The notes beneath the pieces were generated by a model, which was not told where the DNA came from, did not search any database, and saw only the letters and a program-made list of their open reading frames with translations. The position numbers and the translations under genes were made by a program. Shown piece after piece: positions 8,977 to 18,862 of a stretch of DNA of 64,000 nt. Every line of letters begins with the position of its first letter. Position 1 is the stretch's first letter. This DNA comes from Erysipelothrix anatis (lineage in GTDB: Bacteria; Bacillota_I; Bacilli_A; Erysipelotrichales; Erysipelotrichaceae), in contig NZ_WTSX01000002.1 of assembly GCF_009828745.1 (NCBI RefSeq), positions 1 through 64,000 of the forward strand. The letters are read 5' to 3'.

Positions 8977-10494
8977 CTATCTACATGTAACAAAGCCGTT
9001 GCATGCATTAAGTCGATTCCCCCCAGAATCCCAAATTTCTAAATGTAAGTGAGGTGTCGTTGCAAAACCTGTATCTCCAACTTGACCGAGATACTGTCCA
9101 GCTGCAACCGTTTCACCTTGCGATACTGCCGCAGGTCCTGGCATATGTGCATAAAGCGATTGGTAACCATTACCATGGTTGATCCGCACCCAATGACCCC
9201 ATCCAGATTGATCATATCCTTTACCATTTACAACACCGCGGTCAATTGAGAAGATTGATCCGTAGACACCCCACGGTTGCATATCAACCCCACGGTGTCC
9301 GCCATAACATCCAAATTCACAAATAACACGTCCATCCGCCAACGGCCATCGACCAGTTCCAGCAACACCAATATTTGATACTTTTGGCTCCTCTTTGGTT
9401 CCGATTCGCACTTTCCCGCGAACCGCTTCAGTGGTTGTCTTTCGAGATGTTTCGTCGGAACGCTGTTGTTCCCCGTTCACAAATAAAATGTTATAGGAAA
9501 CATCCGCAATTCCTTCTTGTGCCACCACATCCACAATCTCTGTTCCCTCATCTACTGTTGGATCTTCAACGTATTCGATATCTTCTGGGTAGATTGGTTC
9601 AGTCGTTTTCATTTCCTTCGTTACAAGAACGGTAAATGGTGAGTCAAATTTACTGACGTTCAATTCCATACCCTCTTGTAAAATTTGTTGTTCTGATGAA
9701 ATTTTGTCGCTATTGATGGATACAATTTGTGATGCGGACATCCCATTTTGTGACCCCACCCCAGCAACGGTATCATATTTTTGGACTGTATAATTCTCAA
9801 GTTTAGGTTCATAGCCGTAGTTTAAGAACGTTAACACCTGGTCTTCATTCATGAGAATATCTTCTTTACTTGCAAGTCCTTTTTCAATTTTTACTGTTTC
9901 GTTAATTTCCAGAGATTTTTCGAGCATTCCTGAACTATCGGGAGTTACCGGTTTCTTTTGATTAACAAATGCTTCGTAACCTTCTTCTGTCACAAAGTTT
10001 TTTATAAACATTTCCCGCGCAGTGTTAAAGTCTTCTCTATTTTTAACATAGATGACCGCACCGTTTGAGAACGTTACTTTGTTACTTTCAATCGCAAATA
10101 AATTCTTCTCGTGAATATAGCCAAAGATTTCTACATCACGGTCTTCGTAAATGTTATAACTCAATTCTTTGGTTTGGTAAATATCATCGATGAAACTCAG
10201 TTTTGAATCTGGAAACTCTTCCGCATATTCATTAGCGTAAACGTCATTGAACATGGTATCCAATCGAGATGTATCGCGAATGATTCCGACAAGTTTCCCT
10301 GAATGATAAAGTTTTGTAATCTCAACCGGCCGATCATTTACCGCTACAACCTCTTGAGGGAAGTTTGCTTTCGATGTATCAATGACTTGCATAGCTGCTT
10401 CAATGCTTTGTTGGTCTGATTGATATTTACCGAGCAATCCAAGAATTACACTCAGTCCTAGTGCAACTCCTATCACAATAAAATTTTTCTTCAT
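8977..10494 (-). CDS. Membrane-anchored M23 peptidase with LysM-like and G5 domains (copy 2)
   Basis: A 505-residue paralogue of the next gene, with the same architecture: membrane anchor, long N-terminal domain, LysM-like segment (YTVQKYDTVAGVGSQNGM), G5 domain and M23 domain. Zinc ligands are in GHRGVDM and HLHLE, so both copies look active. Shared blocks such as YPEDIEYVEDP and GKVRIGTK show that the pair arose by tandem duplication and then diverged widely in the M23 loops. It lies directly after dnaB (gap 10 bases) and is probably in the same transcript. It may provide elongation or separation hydrolase activity; this is inference. Confidence 0.9.
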   Translation of the reverse strand: MKKNFIVIGVALGLSVILGLLGKYQSDQQSIEAAMQVIDTSKANFPQEVVAVNDRPVEITKLYHSGKLVGIIRDTSRLDTMFNDVYANEYAEEFPDSKLSFIDDIYQTKELSYNIYEDRDVEIFGYIHEKNLFAIESNKVTFSNGAVIYVKNREDFNTAREMFIKNFVTEEGYEAFVNQKKPVTPDSSGMLEKSLEINETVKIEKGLASKEDILMNEDQVLTFLNYGYEPKLENYTVQKYDTVAGVGSQNGMSASQIVSINSDKISSEQQILQEGMELNVSKFDSPFTVLVTKEMKTTEPIYPEDIEYVEDPTVDEGTEIVDVVAQEGIADVSYNILFVNGEQQRSDETSRKTTTEAVRGKVRIGTKEEPKVSNIGVAGTGRWPLADGRVICEFGCYGGHRGVDMQPWGVYGSIFSIDRGVVNGKGYDQSGWGHWVRINHGNGYQSLYAHMPGPAAVSQGETVAAGQYLGQVGDTGFATTPHLHLEIWDSGGNRLNACNGFVTCR

Positions 10495-10504
10495 CGATCA
10501 TCAC

Positions 10505-11863
10505 CTACCTTCCTGTTGCTACATCGTAAAATTTAGTTATTGATGCATTGAATTGCATCGTTATATCTGCAAGAGCACCGTTACGGTGTTTACTAATTTT
10601 GACCAAAACTTCTTGCAGATCGGGTTTGGGTCCTTTCGGTACATCATCATTCTCTTCGTGCTGTGTATAGTATTCTTCACGATAAAGGAACATTACGATA
10701 TCCGCATCTTGCTCAATCGAGCCCGACTCACGTAAATCACTCAATTGCGGAATCTTGACTTCCCGTTTTTCCACGTTACGTGATAATTGTGAGAGTGCAA
10801 TAACCGGAACTTCCATTTCCCTTGCTAATTGCTTCAGACCACGGGATATTTCAGAAACTTCTTGTTGGCGACTATCGGAGTTGCCACGTCCTGTAATCAA
10901 CTGAATATAGTCAATAACAACCATATCCAAGCCAACTTCTGCTTTTAATTTTCGACACTTCGAGAAAATCTCCGCCATCGTTACCGTCGAACTATCATCG
11001 ATATAGATATTCGTGTTTGACAGTACGCTTGCGGCCATACTTAAATCATTTGACATCTCATCCGTTAAATTCCCCGATCTTAAAAATTCACTTTTAATCG
11101 AAGATTGTGCTGCTAACATACGACTCATTAAGTGTGTGGCTGGCATCTCTAAGGAGAAAACCGCAACACTACCTTTACCGTTATCGTTATGTCTTGCCAC
11201 ATTAAGTGCAAGATTCAATGCAAACGCTGTTTTACCTACCGACGGACGGGCAGCCAAAATAATTAAATCTCCACGTTGAAGTCCGTTTGTAACACGGTTT
11301 AAACTTTCAAATCCTGTCTTTAAACCAGTGATACGATCTCTGTTTTCTTGTATTTTTGCCAGATTCGCTAAGAATTCAGCAACAACTTCCTGGCTTGAAA
11401 GCATATCTGAAACTTGACGATCTTGCGTAACTTCTAATACACCCTTTTCCGCAAAATCGAGAAGATTCTTAACTTCGGTTGTTGAGTCGAATCCTTGGTC
11501 CACGATTAATTGCGCAACACTAATAAGACGTCTAATTTGCGCCTTTTCTTGAATGACATCAACATAATGCTTCAATGTAGCTGGGGCTGCAGCATTCGCT
11601 GTTAAATAGAATAGAAAGTCAACGCCACCAATACTATCAAGTTCATGATGATCTCTAAGTCTTGAAATTAATGTCGTTGCATCTAAAAAGTTCCCAGCCT
11701 CTATTATGTCTAACATATGACGGAATATTTTTTGATGTTCAGTGTTGTAGAAGTCATCGACTACAAGGTTATGTTCATTTATACGATTGACTGAATCTGG
11801 ATAAACCAGTAACGTACCAAGAATTGCAACCTCCGCATCATGACTGTACGGTAATTGACGCAT
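10505..11863 (-). CDS. dnaB: Replicative DNA helicase DnaB (DnaC in Bacillus naming)
   Basis: A 452-residue hexameric helicase that unwinds DNA ahead of the replisome. The N-terminal primase-interacting domain starts PYSHDAEVAILGTLL. The RecA-like domain carries Walker A ARPSVGKTAFAL near 205, VDYIQLITG and the LKQLAREMEVPVIALSQLSR and DLRESGSIEQDADIVMFLYR blocks. No intein is present. It lies four bases after rplI, the classical rplI-dnaB order of Firmicutes. Confidence 0.98.
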   Translation of the reverse strand: MRQLPYSHDAEVAILGTLLVYPDSVNRINEHNLVVDDFYNTEHQKIFRHMLDIIEAGNFLDATTLISRLRDHHELDSIGGVDFLFYLTANAAAPATLKHYVDVIQEKAQIRRLISVAQLIVDQGFDSTTEVKNLLDFAEKGVLEVTQDRQVSDMLSSQEVVAEFLANLAKIQENRDRITGLKTGFESLNRVTNGLQRGDLIILAARPSVGKTAFALNLALNVARHNDNGKGSVAVFSLEMPATHLMSRMLAAQSSIKSEFLRSGNLTDEMSNDLSMAASVLSNTNIYIDDSSTVTMAEIFSKCRKLKAEVGLDMVVIDYIQLITGRGNSDSRQQEVSEISRGLKQLAREMEVPVIALSQLSRNVEKREVKIPQLSDLRESGSIEQDADIVMFLYREEYYTQHEENDDVPKGPKPDLQEVLVKISKHRNGALADITMQFNASITKFYDVATGR

Positions 11864-11866
11864 GGA

Positions 11867-12325
11867 TTATTCTTCCCCTATTAGTCGAACTTTGATTTCA
11901 CCTGTTACATGATCGAAGATTGTTGCCGTAATACGGTTCATACCTAAATGGGATACGGGACCATTAGGTTTGAATTTACGTTTATCCACACGGATATCGT
12001 AGTCTTTACGCAATGCTTCTTCTACATGTTTTGTCGATACCGAACCAAATGTACGACCACCTTTTCCAACTTTAACTGTAAATTCTAATGTAATATCTTC
12101 TAAACGTTTTGCTATTTCTTTTGCCTTCTCAACTTCAATTGCATGTTCCTCGGCACGAGCATCTTTTTGATCTTTCAGAACTTCACGACTTCCACCACTT
12201 GCGATAACCGCTAATTTCCCAGGAAATAAAAAGTTACGTGCGTAGCCATCCGCTACCTCTACAATTTCGTCTTTTTTTCCTAATTTTTTTACATCTTTTA
12301 ATAGTATTACTTTCATATTAGTCAC
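11867..12325 (-). CDS. rplI: 50S ribosomal protein L9
   Basis: A 152-residue full-length L9. The N-terminal domain reads [21 protein letters not shown]...GYARNFL, with a long connecting helix and a C-terminal 23S-binding domain (GKLFGSV-like GGRTFGSV). Translation probably starts at the MKVILL methionine, three codons after the annotated one. It overlaps gdpP by eight bases and sits before dnaB, as in Bacillus. Confidence 0.97.
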   Translation of the reverse strand: MTNMKVILLKDVKKLGKKDEIVEVADGYARNFLFPGKLAVIASGGSREVLKDQKDARAEEHAIEVEKAKEIAKRLEDITLEFTVKVGKGGRTFGSVSTKHVEEALRKDYDIRVDKRKFKPNGPVSHLGMNRITATIFDHVTGEIKVRLIGEE

Positions 12326-14261
12326 GTTCCTCTCTTACTGTTTTAATCGCTTCTTGTAAAGCTTCAACGATTTCATTCATTGACTGATTTCGAATTACGG
12401 TAGCAGCACCTGTAAAGTGTCCACCACCACCTAGTTTCTCCATCACAACCTGGACATTGAGTTCCCCTTTAGAGCGCGCTGAGATTGCAATCGATTCTTC
12501 ATCGACTGATGCAATCACAAAGGATGCCTCTACTTCCCTTACAGATAAAATTTCATCTGCTGCTTGCGAAAGCATTGTTCGTTGTAATATTCCATGTTTA
12601 TATGCTGCGATAACGTAATCATCATAGAGTTTACTTGTCGCAAGAATTTTTGTTTTCGTTTCAAAGTCACCATAATCATCACGAAGCATATTTTCAACTT
12701 CTGCTAGATCAGCACCATATTTGCGCAATTCCGCTGCCGCTTGGAATGTTCGACTTCCACTGCGGTGTCTGAATCGGTTAGTGTCAATAATCATTCCTGT
12801 ATACATATATGTTGCAACTAACTTACTAATCACAACATTTTTACGATGGTACGGGAAGAGTTCAATGATTAATTCGCTCGCCGATGACGCCGATGACTCA
12901 ATATAGGTAAGGAGTGGTTTAAATTTAAATTCTCCAGTTCGACGATGATGATCGATAACAGCAATCCGTTTTGCCATTCCGATAATATCTAAGAATTGTG
13001 TCTGTTCAAGACTATGGTGGTCAACCATGATCACTAATGTCTTGTCTGTAATTATACTGAGTGCTTGTGAATGACTTATGAAATTATGATTTTTTTCAAA
13101 TTCTTCACGATTTTTTCGTATTGCATCGGATAGATTTGCTTCGATATCATCTGGATTCAGGACTATCGAAGCACGTTTGCCATAAACTTCTGCAATCGCC
13201 GCTACCCCTAGTGCACTCCCAAAGCAATCGAAATCCATCATCCTATGCCCAACAATGAGGACTTCTGTCGAATTATTGATGACATCTCCGAGATTTTGGG
13301 CCATGACACGAACACGCACCTTACTTCGTTTTTCAACCGCTTCAGTTGACCCACCGAAGTATGTCATTTCCCCATCTTTAGTGTTAATAACGACTTGATC
13401 TCCACCACGGCCTTGAGCAAGTTCAAGAGCACGGTTCGACATGTCTTCTAACTCTCTAAAACTCTCAGCTTGGCGGGCAAACGCCAATGATAATGTTATA
13501 CTTGCATCCATCTTTGCCGCTTCTTTTCGAATTTCATGGAGGATTGTAAATCGTTCTTGGGTAATTTCTTGTAAAATCTCTTCATTTAGCACGAGAAGAT
13601 AACGGTCTGATCGAATGCGTCGGATGTACATTTTATGACGATCCGCCCAACGTACAACCGCTTGCCGAATATTCATATCAATTAACGCGATAACTTGTTC
13701 TTCTTCATACTGTGTCGTTTCTTCATAGTTATCTAAATACGCAATTCCTAAAACAACGGAATTGTTACGGTTATTCCGTTCCAACTCAGTAAGTCGTGAA
13801 ACATCTTTAAAAAATATGATATTGTCATTATTTCTAATGGTCGCCTCATATTCTTTATTTTTAATTGTTAATCGCACAAATTTTTCTTTGCCATTTATCA
13901 ACTTCATAACTTCAGGGTATGCAGTTCGAATGTTCTTTCCAATATCCGATTCTTCAAAATTTTCACTCACCCATGTTATGGTTCCATCATCTGTAATCGT
14001 GACGACTGAAATTTTCCCGTACTCAAACGCATCTTGTGCCTCATATCCTAATAAGTCGGATACTTTGAGAACACGACTTTGGGTGCTGCTTACAGTTGTG
14101 TAAAACATTACACCAATGATGATAAGATTTACGAGAATAATGATATACTGCAAGATATAGAGATTATCTGGAAATGCTAATTGAAAGACAACGATTAGCG
14201 CTACTTCCACAAACGCAATAATCAAGAGCTGCGTTTTAAGCGTTTCGAATTTTTTTATCAT
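12318..14261 (-). CDS. gdpP: Cyclic-di-AMP phosphodiesterase GdpP (DHH family)
   Basis: A 647-residue membrane protein: two N-terminal transmembrane helices (about 10-55), a degenerate PAS-like domain, a degenerate GGDEF domain (about 170-300), then DHH ([32 protein letters not shown]) and DHHA1 ([10 protein letters not shown] near the C-terminus). GdpP hydrolyses c-di-AMP to pApA and so affects potassium, osmotic and cell-wall homeostasis. The GGDEF motif is not the catalytic cyclase form, as is normal for this family. It is coupled to rplI by overlap; GGGGGAATTTT precedes the start. Confidence 0.95.
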   Translation of the reverse strand: MIKKFETLKTQLLIIAFVEVALIVVFQLAFPDNLYILQYIIILVNLIIIGVMFYTTVSSTQSRVLKVSDLLGYEAQDAFEYGKISVVTITDDGTITWVSENFEESDIGKNIRTAYPEVMKLINGKEKFVRLTIKNKEYEATIRNNDNIIFFKDVSRLTELERNNRNNSVVLGIAYLDNYEETTQYEEEQVIALIDMNIRQAVVRWADRHKMYIRRIRSDRYLLVLNEEILQEITQERFTILHEIRKEAAKMDASITLSLAFARQAESFRELEDMSNRALELAQGRGGDQVVINTKDGEMTYFGGSTEAVEKRSKVRVRVMAQNLGDVINNSTEVLIVGHRMMDFDCFGSALGVAAIAEVYGKRASIVLNPDDIEANLSDAIRKNREEFEKNHNFISHSQALSIITDKTLVIMVDHHSLEQTQFLDIIGMAKRIAVIDHHRRTGEFKFKPLLTYIESSASSASELIIELFPYHRKNVVISKLVATYMYTGMIIDTNRFRHRSGSRTFQAAAELRKYGADLAEVENMLRDDYGDFETKTKILATSKLYDDYVIAAYKHGILQRTMLSQAADEILSVREVEASFVIASVDEESIAISARSKGELNVQVVMEKLGGGGHFTGAATVIRNQSMNEIVEALQEAIKTVREERD

Positions 14262-14322
14262 AAAATTCCCCCTAAGGTTTCGTATATAATTTTATCACAA
14301 ATAGGACTTTCTGACTATTGAC

Positions 14323-14868
14323 TCATTTTTTAAAGCGTCGCTGCATTACATTAATAAGGACTGTCGAGCTTGTTTTGATAATGAAGGTTTCCATGAGAAT
14401 CAATATTAAGATTCCTATAATAATTATTATATGGTAAATCGCGGGATTCGCAATGTACGGCATCATAGTTTGTGTTGCCGAATACGCAAGTGAATACTCA
14501 AATCCAAAAAATGCACCGAACTGGGTAATCATCAAAACGTAAACGGGTATTGCGGATACCACCAAAAGCGCATAGGTTTGCTTCATTTTGAGGTTTTTGG
14601 AATTTGCAAAAATACACACAAGCCCAATAAGACCATACCCTGTCATAAGAAGAACTGTAGGTAAATATCCGGTGAAAATGAGCGCCGATACAACACATGC
14701 AATATACACTGGGAAACTCGATTTAAGTCCAAAATAGAACCCGTACACAATGAGTGGAACGGGTAAAAAAGACATAAATACGCCCACAGTTGCACGATCA
14801 AAAAGCATTACAAGTGTTGTAAGTGCTACAGTCATTGCACCGGTTGTTAGATGTTTAGTAGTTTTCAT
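14323..14868 (-). CDS. YybS-like (DUF2232) integral membrane protein, short
   Basis: A 181-residue protein with about five hydrophobic helices and little else. Its place between rpsR and gdpP is that of Bacillus yybS, and the N-terminal pattern (GAMTVALTTLVMLFDRATVG...PVPLIVYGFYFGLK) fits the DUF2232/YybS family, which resembles S components of ECF transporters. Family members are often near 300 residues, so this copy is short at the C-terminus. Its function is unknown. A terminator separates it from rpsR, so it may have its own promoter. Confidence 0.6.
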   Translation of the reverse strand: MKTTKHLTTGAMTVALTTLVMLFDRATVGVFMSFLPVPLIVYGFYFGLKSSFPVYIACVVSALIFTGYLPTVLLMTGYGLIGLVCIFANSKNLKMKQTYALLVVSAIPVYVLMITQFGAFFGFEYSLAYSATQTMMPYIANPAIYHIIIIIGILILILMETFIIKTSSTVLINVMQRRFKK

Positions 14869-14892
14869 AAGTACACCCCTTTATATAAAAAA

Positions 14893-14912
14893 CCTCTCAC
14901 TTGCGTGAGAGG
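14893..14912 (-). terminator. Terminator of rpsF-ssb-rpsR
   Basis: A perfect 8-bp stem CCTCTCAC/GTGAGAGG with a TTGC loop, followed by TTTTTT on the minus strand, 13 bases after the rpsR stop. Confidence 0.9.
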
Positions 14913-14925
14913 ATTCATATGTATC

Positions 14926-15159
14926 TTAGTTGTCTGATACGTATGGTAATAAAGCCATTTGGCGTGCACGTTTAATAGCTGTTGCTAATGGACGTTGGAA
15001 TTTAGCTTTTGTTCCTGTTACACGTCTTGGAATAATTTTACCGTTTGCTGAAATAAAGCGTTTTAAGAGTTCCACATCTTTGTAATCGATTGTATCGATG
15101 TTATTTTTTGTAAAGTAGCAAACTTTACGACGTGGTCCACGGAATTTTTTGAATGACAT
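14926..15159 (-). CDS. rpsR: 30S ribosomal protein S18
   Basis: A 77-residue S18 that pairs with S6 on the platform of the small subunit. The signature [19 protein letters not shown] and the basic C-terminal [21 protein letters not shown] are complete. It is the last gene of rpsF-ssb-rpsR, a Firmicutes operon normally feedback-controlled by the S6:S18 complex. A single cysteine remains near the N-terminus. Confidence 0.98.
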   Translation of the reverse strand: MSFKKFRGPRRKVCYFTKNNIDTIDYKDVELLKRFISANGKIIPRRVTGTKAKFQRPLATAIKRARQMALLPYVSDN

Positions 15160-15177
15160 AGTCTAGCTCCTTTCTGG

Positions 15178-15636
15178 TTAGAATGGAAGATCGTCACTAG
15201 TAATATCTAGAACTGGTTCATCATCCATTGAGAATGATGGTTCCGGATCAGCTTGATATGCAGGTGTAGATTGTGCACCTGATGACTGATACGGTTGAGT
15301 TTGTTGCTCACGCTCTTGACGTTGTGTACGTGATTCCAATGAATTAACACTTTCAGCATTAACTTCTTGTACATATACACGTTTACCAGTAGCATCTTCA
15401 TACGATCTCGATTGAATTGAACCTTCGACACTAATTAAAGCACCTTTTGTAAGGTAGTTTGAGATAAAGTCAGCTGTTTGATTCCACGCGACACAGTTAA
15501 TAAAGTCAGCTTGCTCTTGTTGAGAAAAGCGACGGTTTACTGCGACAGTGAATGAAACAACGGATTTACCTGTTTGTGTTTTACGAAGTTCTGGGTCTCG
15601 AGTCAAACGACCCACTAATATTGCGCGGTTAATCAT
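15178..15636 (-). CDS. ssb: Single-stranded DNA-binding protein
   Basis: A 152-residue SSB: an N-terminal OB-fold (MINRAILVGRLTRDPELRKTQ, FINCVAWNQTADFISNYL), a glutamine/serine-rich linker from about 105, and the acidic tip ending DDLPF that recruits repair and replication partners. Its position between rpsF and rpsR marks it as the main replicative SSB rather than a competence or phage copy. Confidence 0.98.
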   Translation of the reverse strand: MINRAILVGRLTRDPELRKTQTGKSVVSFTVAVNRRFSQQEQADFINCVAWNQTADFISNYLTKGALISVEGSIQSRSYEDATGKRVYVQEVNAESVNSLESRTQRQEREQQTQPYQSSGAQSTPAYQADPEPSFSMDDEPVLDITSDDLPF

Positions 15637-15656
15637 AGTTAAATCACTCCTTTAGA

Positions 15657-15944
15657 TTAGTCTTCTAAACGAACAATCATATGACGTAATACATCTTTAT
15701 TGATACGTGTTAAACGATTGAATTCGTTTATTGCTGTGTCTTCTGATGTAAATGTAGTAACAACATAGTAACCTTTTTTAAAGTCTTCGATTTCGTATGC
15801 TAGCTCACGTAATCCCCACTCATTGACGTTATCAAGAGTTGCCCCGTTATCTGTTAAGATTGCATGTGACTTTTCAATCACTGCAGTACGTGCTTCTTCG
15901 TCTAATGAAGGTTTTACGATGTACATTAATTCATATTTACGCAT
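15657..15944 (-). CDS. rpsF: 30S ribosomal protein S6
   Basis: A 95-residue S6 (MRKYELMYIVKP...HMIVRLED). An in-frame ATG lies 13 codons upstream, but AAAGGAGGTGTACAC directly before the ATG at 15944 fixes this start, and the length then equals typical S6. It is the first gene of the operon with ssb and rpsR, driven by a clear promoter about 70 bases upstream. The leader between contains two small hairpins. Confidence 0.97.
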   Translation of the reverse strand: MRKYELMYIVKPSLDEEARTAVIEKSHAILTDNGATLDNVNEWGLRELAYEIEDFKKGYYVVTTFTSEDTAINEFNRLTRINKDVLRHMIVRLED

Positions 15945-16009
15945 GTGTACACCTCCTTTTGGTCTATGGCTCATAATGAGCAAGGATAATTGCGTTTATC
16001 CGTTTATTC

Positions 16010-16038
16010 ATTATAGCAAATGAATCCTTGCGTGTAAA
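16010..16038 (-). promoter_or_regulatory. rpsF operon promoter
   Basis: Minus strand TTTACA (16033-16038), 17-base spacer and perfect TATAAT (16010-16015). The spacer holds one arm of a long inverted repeat. The leader RNA that follows (about 60 bases) can form GGATAA/TTATCC and GCTCAT/ATGAGC hairpins before the ribosome site. Confidence 0.85.
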
Positions 16039-16072
16039 TACATTCCATCAATGTTAAATACGCAAGGATTCA
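16021..16072. repeat. Inverted repeat around the rpsF promoter
   Basis: A 13-bp perfect inverted repeat (TGAATCCTTGCGT at 16021-16033 against its complement at 16060-16072) with an inner 5-bp stem ACATT/AATGT. One arm fills the spacer of the rpsF promoter and the other lies upstream of the -35. It may act as a weak terminator of the upstream gene, but no T-run follows; an operator role is possible. Confidence 0.75.
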
Positions 16073-16087
16073 TTCTTTTCCTAATTA

Positions 16088-16726
16088 TTAATTATTGTTT
16101 TTTAAAATAAAGCGTGCGTTACGAACATCTCCGTGTTCTACCGCAATTTTCACTTCACTTACAGCACGGACAACGGACGCATCATCTGTAAATTCATGAT
16201 CAATATTACGCGCTTTATTATAGCAGTTAATGATAAATGATGTATTAAATGCTTGTGGTGTTTGAGACACCATGAGTGTTGATGTATCTACCGTTTCCAC
16301 GATGTATCCATTCACGACTCTATGTACTGCAGCACGTGGTTCAATCGCAAGGACACATGCCTTTTCGGTTCCCATTCGATGAATAAGTTTATCAATCAGA
16401 CTTTGGGTTAACCACGGACGAACACCATCATGAATCAAGACAACATCTTCCGAAATCGCCATCAACCCAATTTTCACACTATCGGTACGTGTTTTTCCAC
16501 CTTTTACGTAGACAATCTTACCACTGCCTGTAGTTTGCACAAATTTTTGCATATCTGCTGCGCTTGTAACGATTACAATTTGACGGCAATTTTCATCACG
16601 TTGGAAAATTGATATGGTTTTTCCAAGAACACTTTTGGAGTCATCAAATGATGCAATTGCCTTTTCATAGCTTTCACCCTCTGCAGCACCCTTACCTGCC
16701 GCAACTAACAGTACTGAATAATTCAT
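16088..16726 (-). CDS. IspD-like cytidylyltransferase with altered nucleotide loop
   Basis: A 212-residue protein of the IspD/TarI nucleotidyltransferase fold. Family features present are VAAGKG at the N-terminus, GGKTRTDSV, LIHDGVRPWLT, SQTPQAF and FTDDASVV. IspD makes CDP-methylerythritol in the MEP isoprenoid pathway, and TarI relatives activate ribitol phosphate. The first loop is unusual: the expected GxGxRMG...PKQF pattern reads GKGAAEGESYEKAI, without the conserved arginine. Activity or substrate may therefore differ. No other MEP or teichoic acid gene is nearby. An extended -10 promoter lies upstream. Confidence 0.7.
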   Translation of the reverse strand: MNYSVLLVAAGKGAAEGESYEKAIASFDDSKSVLGKTISIFQRDENCRQIVIVTSAADMQKFVQTTGSGKIVYVKGGKTRTDSVKIGLMAISEDVVLIHDGVRPWLTQSLIDKLIHRMGTEKACVLAIEPRAAVHRVVNGYIVETVDTSTLMVSQTPQAFNTSFIINCYNKARNIDHEFTDDASVVRAVSEVKIAVEHGDVRNARFILKNNN

Positions 16727-16753
16727 AATACACCTCTTATTTCCCTTTGAGTT

Positions 16754-16782
16754 ATTCTAACATATTGTATTTACGAGATAAA
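16754..16782 (-). promoter_or_regulatory. Promoter of the IspD-like gene
   Basis: Minus strand TTTATC (16777-16782), 17-base spacer ending TGT, and TAGAAT (16754-16759). This gives an extended -10 (TGTTAGAAT) about 27 bases before the ATG. Confidence 0.6.
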
Positions 16783-16804
16783 GTTTATCGGGTAATTTCG
16801 TAGA

Positions 16805-16830
16805 AAAACCCGAAAACTCGGATTTTAGTT
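16805..16830 (-). terminator. Hairpin between truncated TetR and IspD-like gene
   Basis: Short stem CCGA/TCGG with flanking A/T pairs (AAACCCGAAAACTCGGATTT). T-rich tracts on both sides could let it terminate in either direction, most relevantly for the truncated TetR gene. Confidence 0.5.
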
Positions 16831-16873
16831 TTTTTATCGCTTTACATAGGAGCATAACTAATTGTTCATTACC

Positions 16874-17116
16874 TCAACTAAGAGAATGAAATTTCATTAA
16901 ATCAAGCACATTACGGTCAGGCAGCATTCGTTCAACAACTTTAGCAGCGATTTCTTTTTTTGACTTGAAGTGATGGTAAAACGCACCTTTAGTCAAGCCA
17001 TCTAATGGGTCCATAATGTCTTGTACTCGAGTTGTCTCAAACCCTCGACTCGTAAACTGCTTGACTGCACTATCAAGAATCAAAGCTTTAACCTCTTTCG
17101 CCGTGTATTTTTTCAT
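16874..17116 (-). pseudogene. Truncated TetR-family regulator (DNA-binding domain only)
   Basis: 80 residues comprising only the TetR N-terminal three-helix DNA-binding domain: ILDSAVKQFTSRGFETTRVQDI followed by GLTKGAFYHHFKSKKEI. Full TetR proteins have a further 110 or more residues for ligand binding and dimerisation, and no continuation is found in any frame before the next gene. It is probably a decayed remnant, though a short DNA-binding peptide could still be made. No target gene is adjacent. Confidence 0.75.
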
Positions 17117-17189
17117 TGTCCGCCCTCAAAGATTCTTCCGGTATTTTTTATTTTATACCCGTTTGTTGACTCGCTGAGTAACGACAAAA

Positions 17190-17217
17190 AATCCATAACA
17201 CGTAATTGTTATGGATT
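17190..17217 (-). terminator. Terminator of lysS
   Basis: An 11-bp stem AATCCATAACA/TGTTATGGATT with a six-base loop, followed by TTTTTTG on the minus strand, just after the lysS stop. Confidence 0.88.
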
Positions 17218-17231
17218 AAGTAAAATACATT

Positions 17232-18776
<1,545 letters not shown>

Positions 18777-18825
18777 TTAATTCACCTTATATCGTTTCTT
18801 AGATATTTTTTACCGAATATGCAAA

Positions 18826-18848
18826 GAGCGAACGCAGCGCGTTCACTC
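18826..18848 (-). terminator. Probable terminator of hslO
   Basis: GC-rich stem GAG-GAACGC against GCGTTC-CTC with one mismatch, downstream of hslO. Only a short T tract follows on the minus strand, so it is a modest terminator candidate. Confidence 0.55.
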
Positions 18849-18862
18849 ATTTAACTACGTTC

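Noticed and set aside
15945-16009. S6:S18 autoregulatory leader of rpsF
   Set aside because: Two small hairpins are possible, but the conserved CCG-containing bulge described for the S6:S18 motif was not found, so it is only mentioned with the promoter.
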